From Notospermus geniculatus (lineage: Eukaryota > Nemertea > Pilidiophora > Heteronemertea > Lineidae): a stretch of DNA of 64,000 nucleotides. A program made the position numbers and the translations under genes. Numbering within the stretch: the stretch's first letter is position 1; every line of letters starts with the position of its first letter. Shown here piece by piece: positions 1 through 10,700 of this stretch. Location of the stretch: NCBI GenBank assembly GCA_002633025.1, contig NMRB01002764.1:22934-86933 (forward strand), written 5' to 3'. The notes under the pieces are model-generated. The model was not told where the DNA came from and did not search any database. It saw nothing but the letters and a program-made list of their open reading frames with translations.

Positions 1-284
1 AGCACCGTACAGGCAGCAAAACAATACTTTTCGAGGCCTTTAACCTCAATAACTATACATTAAAACTGTGACTTAGTTCAAGTGCCCTTTGCGAAATCAG
101 CCCTATGTGTACTTGGGCAAGGCACTTCGTTCTAAACTGCTTCTCCCACCAACATGTTGTTAGTAGAACGGATGACAACATAACAAGTTACATTTATAAA
201 GTTCTTTTTGCACATTTTGGCCCGTATTCTAGAAGCCTCCTTAACTCAAAGGTCCACTTAAAAGCTGACGTCTCCAAACAAAAG

Positions 285-743
285 CCCGGTGGTCGAGTGG
301 TTAGCGCGCTTGACTTCCAAACTGTGCAATGGGTCGGCGCGGGTTCGACTCCGGGCGAAGGCATATAATGGGGAGCGCCAATTGGTCACGTGATGACTAC
401 TGATAGAGCAGACGAGACACCTAGCGTTGACCTAGGCCCATTGTTCGAGAGATGCGGTTCACCAAGCACGGCCAATCACACCTTGAATCGTCATGAATAA
501 TAGGTGGCATTGGTGTACTATCAGTTCAAAACCACGCGTATATTCTCGCGTGGTCTGCGTGATCGGTGTTCCCTATTGTGAAACAAAATGTGAAAAACTC
601 GAGGGTCCGATGTACCTGAGTGTCTATGCCAGGGCAAGTAAAAGACCCCACACAGGTGGACTGTAGCTTGTCGTGGACTCCATACCTCCGGCAAAAACCC
701 AACAGGGTTACGACGCCGGTAAATGATATGATCTGATATGATA
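285..743 (+). mobile_element. tRNA-derived SINE-like insertion
   Basis: Absent from the otherwise matching copy at 4241-4250. The left end (285-364) has a tRNA-like A box (TGGTCGAGTGGTTAGCG) and B box (GGTTCGACTCC). The right end is a short repeated tail (TGATATGATCTGATATGAT). AAAAG flanks both sides, and the empty site reads ACAAAAAGCCCC. The tRNA arms do not pair fully, so it is a SINE head, not a functional tRNA. Confidence 0.7.
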
Positions 744-913
744 AAAAGCCCCCATGCGACGAGCAAGAGAATTGCAAGCGCCTTACACCTCAAACGAAGG
801 CTCAGAACATGATATACCCCACGACGCCAGGAGGGCGCCACCAAAAATAGATACTCTCATCTATTTTGGCGCCACCTTATTTGTTTTCAGGCAACGGAGC
901 TGGGGGCTTTTTG
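743..913. repeat. Inverted-repeat element (AAAAAGCCCCCATGCG), copy in duplication 1
   Basis: Ends AAAAAGCCCCCATG and GCTGGGGGCTTTTTG are inverted. The same element is at 4245-4419, and a stem-loop relative at 16998-17144 has a 30-base-class arm. Non-coding MITE-like. Confidence 0.5.
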
Positions 914-1029
914 TTCGGAGACGTCAGCTTTACGCTTTTGTATTCTGCGCTGCAAACAATAGCCAAAAGGTAAACCTTAGTCAGAGTTAAGGAAGCTTCT
1001 AGAATACGGCCCTTTCATTTTCAACTTAC

Positions 1030-1200
1030 CTTTCCTACAATGTAATTCGCAAAGTGTTTTTTCCATAACTGGAGGAAGTACTTATACGCAATTTTTTCTT
1101 TCTCTTTGAAGATGTCGTTGATCATCCTCTCATAGTAATGCTTTTTTGAGTCGCAAACAGGAAGATAAACTTTGTTTACATGTGGCATGAAATCGCCCAT
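1030..1200 (-). pseudogene. Partial duplicate of exon 7
   Basis: Part of the duplication shared with 3966-4700. The frame is open (MGDFMPHVNKVYLPVCDSKK, ...FLQLWKKHFANYIVGK) and ends in a perfect AAG|GTAAGT donor, better than exon 7's own GTTAGT. It lacks the first 26 bases and the acceptor, because homology stops at 1200. There are a few replacements (e.g. E to V, V to H, E to D). A non-functional copy is likely unless an upstream acceptor has been recruited. Confidence 0.65.
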
Positions 1201-1223
1201 AAAATTCTTCCCGGAAGTTCATG

Positions 1224-1409
1224 CTAGCTATCTTCGTCACTGTTGTCGGTACGAAAGTAAGACGCGAGTCTCACCTGGACCTGTTCCGAGGGAGCCGTTG
1301 TGACAATTAAATGAAGACATATAAAATCGACACAACAACCTGGATTGACTTGATCTGGAGCTGGGCTCTTATCATCTTTATATTTGGTGTTGAATGAGTC
1401 GTACTGCAT
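1224..1409 (-). other. Unrecognised open reading frame between the Helitron fragment and the exon 7 duplicate
   Basis: 61 codons (MQYDSFNTKYKDD..., ending FRTDNSDEDS), minus strand. Composition is plausible for protein but no family is recognised and no splice sites frame it. It may be part of the mobile-element debris. Confidence 0.2.
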
Positions 1410-1447
1410 CGTTGGCAGAACTGGCAGTTCACTGTTCTCAGCCGATT

Positions 1448-1821
1448 TCAGGAGGCGGTAGTACTTATTTCAATGTCAAAAAATGCCGGATTGTGCTTTT
1501 TTAGCCATTTAAATTCAATTCAAGTGCTTTCTGCACATATTGTCTTTGAACAGCAAATTCCTTGCTTGTGTCATTTTTCCCCTCCCTACGGACCCGTAAG
1601 ATGTTGATTTCTTCAGGAAGGCGTGGCATAATTTTTGAAACTTCATGAATGGCTTGAGGAAATGTAACGCAGTGGCCATTTGCCGCTATTCCTCCATGTT
1701 TTAGCATGTGTACTTTGATGGCTGGAGAAATTCGGGAGATAAGTTGCATCTCTACTGTAGTGAGGTCTTGGAGTTCTTCTGGGACAAGGCGTGGATCCAT
1801 ATTGTTAATGATAACTTGCAT
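1448..1821 (-). pseudogene. Helitron-type (DUF6570-like) protein fragment, frameshifted
   Basis: MDPRLVPEELQDLTTVEMQL, ISRISPAIKVHMLKHGG, HCVTFPQAIHEVSKIMPRLP and NILRVRR match the conserved domain N-terminal to the helicase-like region of animal and plant Helitrons (L..LT..E..LI....P.....L..GG....G....FPQ.......LPR). The reading frame stops at 1501. The next expected segment, WLKKHNPAFFDIEI, is present in another frame at about 1448-1516, displaced by a 5-base TTGAA microduplication. No Rep or helicase domain is visible. Decayed fragment in the same orientation as the neighbouring gene. Confidence 0.65.
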
Positions 1822-3185
1822 TGTTTATGAACCATTCATGCTATCCTAATAACTGTTTTATTAACAAACAACATTAGGTTATCTGAATTGTTCATCCTCA
1901 TCCAGGGCGTAGGGGCCATACCCTATCATGCCTATGGAACCATCAATTGCATATTCTGTTCAAAATGAATCTTTCGTCTTCTTTTAGTCAGTTCTCATGG
2001 TTAGGCTATAGGGCAGCCTAGAAGTATGAGAAGTTGGACCTTCACTTTTTCCATCCATGCCCCACTCATTTTTGCAACACTGGATCCAGCCCCGTCAATG
2101 GGGCTATCCAGGGAAAACTACACCACCAGGTGGCTCTTCTGCACTATAAGTCCTAGTGTCACTGTTTGCAACATGGCAGAGTATGGAAGGTGGACTGTTC
2201 AGAAACTTAAAAATAGAGTTATCAACAGAGGAGCGTCACTTACAGGCAGAAAAAGTGATCTAATCATTTTCAACCTCAGATGCCTCCGTCATTGACGTAA
2301 TCATCATATCAGACTTGATATTTTGTCCACCACACTCTTATCTGATGGCACAAATCGGCTCCTATAACCAGTTAACACCTGGAGCAATAGAAACAAGTTC
2401 TACCCTTAGGTTTTTATACCCTAGAAATCAAATGAGCTGATTATTTTTGACCTGAGATGTTTGGGTCATGGTGATATCGACGTTCAATATCACGAAATTT
2501 GATATTTTGAGATAACTTGCCACATTGTCAACTGATCAACATGAAACAAGTCTTAATTCATGCCTGCTTATCCAAGGACAGGATGTGGTAAAATTCTCAG
2601 CCTCATGTGTCCGGGTGATTCAGATATCATGAGAGTTTGATACATGTATTTTCAAACTTGATAATTTGCAATATCTCTGCCCGTGGTTGAGGTAGAGACA
2701 TGATATCACCCATACTTAGGTTATTGAGCATGCCCATTTTGATTATGTAATGACCTTGATGATCAGGTCAAGGTCAAACTTGATAATTTGGAATGTCTCT
2801 GTCCTTGGTAGCAGTAAAGGTTTGATAACACCCATATTTAGGTTATTTAGGATGCCAATTTCGATTATGTAATAACCCTGATGATCATAGGTCAAGGTCA
2901 AGGTCAGAGGTCAAGGTCAAGCTTCCCAAAGAACTGATAAACAATGAAACTCAATGAACAGAAAGTGGATAGTAAAACTTATAGCACAGCAGAGACCCCT
3001 ATTATCGAGAAGCTGAAGTATATTCTGGATAGCCCCATTACCCCAGCCACAGCACTGCTGAGCCTTGAGGCCAAGCGGGCTAAAATCCACTGCCCTCAAC
3101 TTTACTGCGATTGGTATACACCACACACCAGGCATTACTTAAATTATGTACTGGGTGATTCTGGATTTTCCGACTTAGCTCTTAA
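1822..3185. repeat. No gene seen; two imperfect ~125-bp units rich in TCAAGGTCA
   Basis: From about 2652 to 2920 a unit (TTGATAATTTGNAATNTCTCTG... CCTGATGATCA) is repeated twice, ending in a run of AGGTCAAGGTCA words (TCAAGGTCA at 2768, 2892, 2898, 2911). The rest is unique or unrecognised. An ORF at 2026-2295 and one at 2944-3393 have no coding signature. Confidence 0.4.
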
Positions 3186-3600
3186 GCCCCTTTTACACTA
3201 CGTGTTTTCAACCGTGCTCGACCCGGGTCGAGCACGGCGCAGCAAAAAAGGTGATAGTGTAAATGGGTTGGCACGGCACAACTGGGCTCGGCACGGTGCT
3301 ACTTTCATCCGGGCCGAACCCCCCAACAGGAGGTGGGTTCGACCCGAGTCGAGCACGGTTCCGCTGGAAAACTGCACAGTCATGACAGTGTAAACACGCT
3401 ACTGGGCTCGGCCCACTTGAATGACTCGCCTTTAGTGAAGTGCGCATGCTCATTTATCAGCCTTGAACTCAACACGTCATTGCCGCGAATGATCATGGGC
3501 GCAACCATATTGAAAATGACGGAGATTTCGTACCTCCACAGAAAGGAGAGCCGGCGATTCAGATATTGGCGCGGTTATCATGGTGCAGTGTAAATGGGGT
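3185..3600. mobile_element. MITE-like element with GC-rich interior
   Basis: Left end GCCCCTTTTACACTACG and right end CAGTGTAAATGGGGT are partly inverted. The interior has GTGCTCGACCCGGGTCGA-type palindromes and repeated GGCACGG/TCGAGCACGG words. Related words continue to about 3660. Confidence 0.4.
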
Positions 3601-3812
3601 AAAATGCTCTTTCTGAGGTGGGCCTGGCTCGGGTCAAGCACGGCACGGTTCATCCAGGCCAAAATTCTGCGTTGGAGGGTTTCCCTGTAACTTCTTGACA
3701 TTCTGGGCCAATTTCACAAAGGGCATTTTAAACTAAAAATCAGCATTTTAATGTAGTTATTCAGGTTCAATTGGCCCAAAAAGCTATTTTTTTCCTTTTT
3801 GCGCTTGATCAG

Positions 3813-3960
3813 CGGTGTTTACCTGCAGGATTATCACACACATTGGTGTGACAAAAGAAGACAGTTGAATTACTCTAAACAATGCCTCTTTAGCGTTCAC
3901 ATTCATTTTTCCACGCAGGAATGTTAAATGCATGTTATTATCCTGCAGGTAAACCCCACC
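3813..3960. mobile_element. Short MITE with ~19-bp terminal inverted repeats
   Basis: GGTGTTTACCTGCAGGATTA at the left and ATCCTGCAGGTAAACCCC at the right form terminal inverted repeats around 110 bp. It sits just before copy 2 of the direct duplication. Confidence 0.55.
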
Positions 3961-3965
3961 GACCA

Positions 3966-4700
3966 AGCACCGTACAGGCAGCAAAACAATACTTTTCGAG
4001 GCATTTAACCTCAACAACTATACATTAAAACTGTGATTTAGTTCAAGTGCCCTTTGCGAAATCAGCCCAATGTGTACTTTGGCAAGGCACTTCGTTCTAA
4101 ACTGCTTCTCCCACCAACATGTTGTTAGTAGAACGGATGACAACATAACAAGTTACATTTATAAAGTTCTTTTTGCACATTTTGGCCCGTATTCTAGAAG
4201 CCTCCTAAACTCAAAGGTCCACTTTAAAGCTGACGTCTCCAAACAAAAAGCCCCCATGCGACGAGCAAGAGAATTGCAAACGCCTTACACCTCAAACGAA
4301 GGCTCAGAACATGATATACCCCATGACGCCAGGAGGGCGCCACCAAAAATAGATACTCTCTTATCTATTTTTGGCGCCACCTTAATTTGTTTTCAGGCAA
4401 CAGAGCTGGGGGCTTTTTGTTCGGAGACGTCAGCTTTGAAGCTTTTGTATTCTGCCCTGCAAACAATAGCCAAACCTTAGTCAGAGTTAAGGAAGCTTCT
4501 AGAATACGGCCCTTTCATTTTCAACTAACCTTTCCTACAATGTAATTCGCAAAGTGTTTTTTCCATAACTGGAGGAAGTACTTATACGCGATTTTTTCCT
4601 TGTCTCTGAAGATCTCGTTGATCATCCTCTCATAGTAAACCTTTTTCGAGTCGCAAACAGGAAGATATACTTTGTTTTCATGTGGCATGAAATCGCCCAT
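3966..4700. repeat. Direct duplication, copy 2
   Basis: 735-bp counterpart of 1-1200 lacking the SINE insertion. It carries the intact exon 7 at its right end; homology ends at 4700, inside the exon. Confidence 0.85.
4245..4419. repeat. Inverted-repeat element, copy in duplication 2
   Basis: Counterpart of 743-913 with the same termini; contains GGCGCCACC repeated on both sides of a TAGATACTCTCTTATCTA hairpin. Confidence 0.5.
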
Positions 4701-4726
4701 ATTTCCCAGATTCAGAGTCATCCAGC
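4530..4726 (-). CDS. Exon 7 of the minus-strand gene
   Basis: Acceptor GTGATTTTTAG, donor AAG|GTTAGT, 197 nt, phase 1 in and 0 out. It encodes GWMTLNLGNMGDFMPHENK, VYLPVCDSKKVYYERM and FLQLWKKHFANYIVGK. The P-x-x-x-x-V-x-LP and F-x-x-LW-K signatures fit the family. A partial second copy lies at 1030-1200. The next exon (phase 0) was not found to the left and may lie outside the window. Confidence 0.8.
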
Positions 4727-7700
4727 CTAAAAATCACAATGAAAGTACATGTACAATTACAGTAAATTGTCAGTTTTTAAATGGTAAATTTATTCTTGTT
4801 GATACTAGTATCAGGAATCGTGCTACTCGAGTAACACGAGTAGCCAGGTTTTCCCTCCACGCCTATTTATAGCGTATATACGCCAAAGATACAAACATTG
4901 ACGCTAAGGCCACGTCTTAATGCGAATAAATTGTGCTCTTGATCCTGAAAAATGCGTGTTTTTAGCGCTTTACGTTAATAAAAAAGCATGTAAGAATGCC
5001 ATGATAAATTACTGGAGGTCATTTGTTCACTAGGGCAAAAAGTGAAAGAACATTTTGTGAACACACTTTTTCTCCGATGCCCAGTGTCATTTACAATCCC
5101 CAACGGACCTGAGGATAGCTTTTACTTCTACAGTGTCGTGAACTTTTGGTTTTATTTCTCTGGGATGGAAAGAAATCACCTCAAAAACTGTTTGGTTGGA
5201 TTCCTGGTGAAATTTCCTTTCCAATGACATAAAGTTTGCCCGTGTTGGTCATTTCTACGAAGATATATTTAGCCCTGCTTGATCTGGCTTCGCGCCAAAA
5301 ACCATGCAGACGATCTCCATGAGTGTGTCACCTACGATGTTTCTGGTCAGCTAGTCTGACCTAACATGCCTAATGAGCAGAAATAAGCTATGATGGACAC
5401 TGTGAGACGCTCAAATTGGGTCTTTTGTTCAATATTCTGTTGATTTCATTGCATAGGCCTACTTAGATAACCATTTTGGGGCCAAGTTATCAAGATAGTT
5501 GGGACATCGAGACAGCCAATCAGAAAATTGCCTGCTTAAATATGGTGCTGTGGGCGGGAAATTTGAATTCACTTGAGAGGCCTTTCATCATGTTCATGTC
5601 AAGGGTGGGATGAGATTTAGCTTTTACAACTTTTTGGCACTTTTGGAGTGTCCCACACTCCCTACACTTCAGCCCCACCTATTTTGCCGCTGTGCATGCC
5701 ATTTCATAACTTTCAAATGGAGACGAATCTGCGCCATCACATGATGGCTCTAGTTTGCTCAACCGTATCATGTGCTTGGTGAAATAGGTGAAGCACAAAA
5801 ATACGCTAAATGGAAATCTCAAGGAACATTATTTTGCTCAAGTAGGTTGTAAAAGCACAAAAAATGTGCTTAGTTGTGTGAAAAATGCACATTCTGAGTG
5901 CTTAGTCAAAAACTCCAAAGGAAACCCTGAGTAGCACGAGTTACAATAGAACATCACATCTTTGGAGTGTCGCTATCCATGTGATGTCATCACAGTGTCA
6001 TACTTGACCTAATTTTCTACACGAGTGGAACCCTCTACCAGCCGAGGGTTGCACAGTTTGCGTTATGAAGCTAACCGCAACCTGTAGGCCTACTGCTTTC
6101 CACATTTGCAAGAAAGAAAGGCTATTCTTTTAATTAGGATTTTATTGGACACCCCTTTTAATGTTTAAAGACTCCAGCAGGTCAACTAGTTCAGCTTGCG
6201 ATGACATGTAATCATATTGATATGATTTTGAAAGAAAATTAGATGGTACTGCCCGATTTGCAATTTGATGTGCATGGCGTAAGGTTAAAGCGAATCGAAA
6301 GCGGATTTTGTTTACATTTGGATGGTGTTTGTAAACAGAAAATTCAGCCAATCAGAATGCACGAAAATTTCTTTTGTTGACATTCTGGAGAAGTTTGTTT
6401 ACATTTTTGCTGAAAATTTGTCCCCTTTCAAATTCTATTTCTAAATCAAATTTTTTCGCTTTCGATTCGCTTTAAGGTTGCGTACGGTGACGTTTTTTCA
6501 ACATTTAGAAGGTTACTTTCCCACATCCATAATATGGATAATGTAAATAAAGTACCTGGCTTCCATCATAGACAACACAAGGATCCTGCTCTGGAACCAT
6601 TCTACTGTCATAGGTATTCATGGAGCAAAATGTTCTTCATATTGGCCTAACGCATGCATTTTGGAAATTTACATCAAAATTACGAAGTCGCCATAAGTGA
6701 TCAGTCATTCATCAAAACCACAATACCTAAGTATCTTTCATATAATTAATACGATTACTAAAAACTCGTAAAAGGGGTTGGGACAGAATTATTCTCACAT
6801 TTGTGGCCAACAAAAAAATTCGTCTGCTATAGTGGAAGTAGGTGCATATTAGCGTACGATAAAATCTGAGTCATCAGCGTGATCAAGGACTCTTGACACA
6901 CGAAAGCTAGAGCGACATTGTTTGAAATTGGTGCCATGTCCTCCATATTGAATCGTCTGCTTTTCTGCCAGACGTGTTCGATTGGTACACCTACTCGACA
7001 TGCGCAGCGACATTACGCCATCGCAAGCTCGACCCATGTAGACCAAACAAAGTCGGCCTGGGAATGATCAATCTGATTTTTGTTGTGAGGGTTTGCCTGG
7101 AAGGTTCTTTTCGATGACCAGCTCTGCCGCCCATCCAAGATGGTGGCCATCTTGAAATTGGGTTTCCATCAATTAACTTGAGATTCCTTTGCCCAAAAAC
7201 AACACACCATTCTATATTGCTCTTGTTTGCTTTTGTATCGTCATCATACATTAGGCCAGGCCCATTCAACATAAATTACTTGTTTATCATCACCGTCCGT
7301 CCCAACATTTAGCTCCCATGCCGATTTTTTTTTTATTTGATCAAATATCCAGTAGTCTTGAACGTTAGTTGGGGTGTTGATATTTTTGGTGACTGGGAGG
7401 GGAATGTCGATGGTCGTCAGCTGCCCCTGCATTCAGAGAGACTTTAGTGAAAAGTCTCTCTGAATGCAGGACAGCTGACAGGGATCTGTGGTTATAAGTA
7501 TTTATTAGCAAATGCAGATATGTAGGGAAAGGGAAGGGCTGGGGAGATATTAGTCCTGCGACTAAAGTGTTCAGCAAAAAAAATAAACAGAGAAACAGAC
7601 ACACGAAAAAATCGCCTATCGCAAGGCTCGAACCTGGCGCCCCAGATTCATAGCCGGACGCTCTACCGATGCGCCAGCTGGCCACGTCATGATAGTGGCT

Positions 7701-10700
7701 GCTGAATAAATGTTTATAAATATATCCCAGCTACTCAACATATTTTTATGATGATAGAAAATGACGTCACAAATCAGAATAATCTTACAAAAATCGCATT
7801 TCACAACAACCACAGAGCAAGTCCCCAGCAAATCTGTCGGTATCTCGCTAAATAATGTATCCATCTACGTTCACAGCCACTAAAAACGTGAACCAACCGT
7901 CCGGTATATTCCATCTGAACATTAGGTGCATATTTCCTATGAGTCCAATTCTATTGACTGACCCGTGACAAGTCTTTGGCTAGCTTCGCTGTTGACCGCT
8001 ACGCGGCGCGTTGGGCCCTTGCGTCAAGGTACCGTCCGCTCCAAATTCTTGCCCTCTGCTTCACCTTTGATTTTTGTTATTGTTCATCAAACAACCTCCT
8101 GACCTGATTTTCCCAGACCTGATGGGCTTTTGATACCATAATTGATATCCATTGCACCACCGATGATCCTATTCCTGGCCAGAATAAACAGACCTACAGT
8201 AGCATTGGCATTGTTGATGTAGGCCCTATGAATAATATAAACGCTGTTGCATTACGATAATTTATGCACGGGCCGTATTTAAACAACGTATTGATTATTC
8301 ACTCCCCCTGTTTTCAGCCTTTTGACTAGCGCAGTGCAAAGACGTAGGTACTGTAACGCAATGGTCCCGGGTTCGAATCCCGTTGGTCGCATTTAGGTTT
8401 TTTTCTTTTTTCCCCTTTTTCCTTTTTTTCTTTTCTCAGAGAACTCTTTTAAATTTCTACATGGAACAATTGGTTAACTAGAGTTGTCAGTTGAGTCTGC
8501 ATGCAGACTCTGGAGTCTCCGCCACGCGTCGCATGTCACACTGGTGACTAGGCCTATAAGAGACATGCACGGCCAATTTTGACCCGCAATACCACATGAA
8601 AGAACGAATGTAAGGTTTTATTGATGAAAGTGACGTAAACTGAACCGGAAACTGTTTATTTGATGTATTTTAATCCACTCTGCCTCGCGCAATTTGACTT
8701 CCAAAAGTGTCCGAGAATAGATTTTTCAGTGACGGCGGTCCTATTCTCGGACACCATCCCCATCCCGCCATGTCCTCGGACAGTTGCTTTTTGTGGCCAA
8801 AATGTCAAAAGGAATGACAGTTTCGTTAGGGCCTACCAAAAAACAGAATGCCGATCGGGAAATGGGGGATATGGGCCGAGGACATGAAGGATATAGGCCT
8901 AGCCGAGTTGGATGTTGGTCATGTTCGTTAGCATGTCGTCCATGTTGTCAGGCTGGGATCATACGGCAGTCGTGGCGCAAAACATCGTCGTAAACATCAG
9001 CATGGATAAATTAAACAACATACACCCGACGTGGAAATGAAAGAATACTAGTAGTCACAAATCCTGACACCGGAATGTTTTATTGAAAGACAGTTTCGTC
9101 GAAACTTCGCGTTATATGGTGATAAAATTACGACACTGCAAGGAGCCCGTGAAGCACTGCAGAATGCACACACGCATAGGCACGTAAGCCTCCTGGTCTG
9201 AGGTTGGTTTGGGCCGAGAAAGTTGCCGAGAAAGTTTCCTAGCTAACACAAGAGTCTCCGCTCGACCACTACGTGGCGTGGCGGAGACTAATTAATCTTG
9301 GTGACACTGATAAAATCGGCTACAGAATCGTCACATCAACAGGGGCAAGGGCACACCCTTGTATTCGGACTCATCCACAGGGGAGTTAGCTATGCGCCCG
9401 ACGAAAACCGACAGAATGCGTCACATAGGTGTCTAACACTTGGGTCATCACACAGAAACAGGCTGCAATACCAGATGACGGACCTGACCTAGGCACCTAT
9501 CGGAGTATAAGAACATCTTCCATTATCGGCCTACATATTTGAGTGATAAGACAGGTTGTCAGGGGCGTAACTAGCTTTTTTTGGCCTGGGAGGGGCCCCG
9601 GGGGAGGGGGAGTGGAAAGGTCCTCGGGAGGGGGGCAAAGACTTCCTGTGTTTTCCACACGTCTCGCTCAAATATCAAATGCCCTCCCGATCAAACATTG
9701 TTACCCAGATGAAATATCAAATATCAAAGGCCCTCCCTCCCCAATATCATAAGGTTGAATGATGATAAACAAGTAATTTATGTTGAATGGCCTCAGCATC
9801 AGATCACTTAATACATGTACTCACCAATAGCCGAAGCCGTTTTCTCCATTTGACGCTCACGTCCACCATTTTTATGGATTACTTTTCGAACCCCATCCTT
9901 ATACAGCCTTTTTACGTCTTGTAATCTTCTCTTTTTGATATTCAAAACTGTCAGGTATGCCTCCTCGCACATTTTTCTGAAATTATAATAGCACACAGCA
10001 CAATGTTATAATGAGGGCATGTCCATCTTTTACAACTTGCAGGGCTTTCATAATTTCTGATGTCAGGGTGTCATTGACTTCCACCGTTTTTTCCCAATGC
10101 GTCAATGACTCCCATCCCTGGAGCCCAATGCATCACCTGACTCGATCCCTAATTTTGTGGTCAATGCGTATTGCCTTATTCACCATACAGTCTGATCTTT
10201 TTTTCCTTTTTTGACATGACGACTTCTGGGTTGGGCGTTTCAGGAATAAGGCCAGGAGCGGGATGCTGATGCGTATTTCGACGATCATATCATAATTTTA
10301 GAGCGTATTTGACTTCTTTGAAGTGCAAGGCAATGCGTATTTGACGAACACTGCTATTCTTTTCGTGCGTAAACTGAGATTTCAGTGCGTAAAATACGTC
10401 CATACGCACGCTATTGAAAGCCCTTACTTGTACCGGCAGTACTGTGCAGATGCATAAGCCAGATTCAAAGTGAACCAAAGAATTTAAACCGACAAGAATT
10501 TGTCAAGTCGGATATGAGGTTGCCATGGTTGCGTACAAATCGTACACTTTTTGCTGAACAGGATTAGTCAATTACCTTGATTTTTATTTGAAATGTATTT
10601 ACTATCCGAGACAGCTGAAAATCTCATCTCACTAGTTGGGCCATATTCATGAAGGGTGCTTAGCCTAATCAGTGTACAAATTCTGCATTACCCTACACAG

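Larger units (their letters stand above)
1..1200. repeat. Direct duplication, copy 1 (left edge truncated)
   Basis: After removal of the 285-743 insertion this segment matches 3966-4700 nearly base for base, starting AGCACCGTACAGGCAGC. It includes a hairpin element and a partial exon 7. The window edge truncates it on the left, so its true start is unknown. Confidence 0.85.

Noticed and set aside
2764-2920. Nuclear-receptor response cluster (TCAAGGTCA x4)
   Set aside because: The words arise from a tandem unit and an AGGTCA-type simple repeat common in such genomes; no evidence for a regulatory role here.
2944-3393. 149-codon plus-strand ORF
   Set aside because: Half of it runs through a GC-rich palindromic MITE and its opposite strand is equally open; no protein-like pattern.
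8323-8391. Functional tRNA gene
   Set aside because: B box and T-arm are good but the anticodon stem does not form, so no isotype can be assigned.
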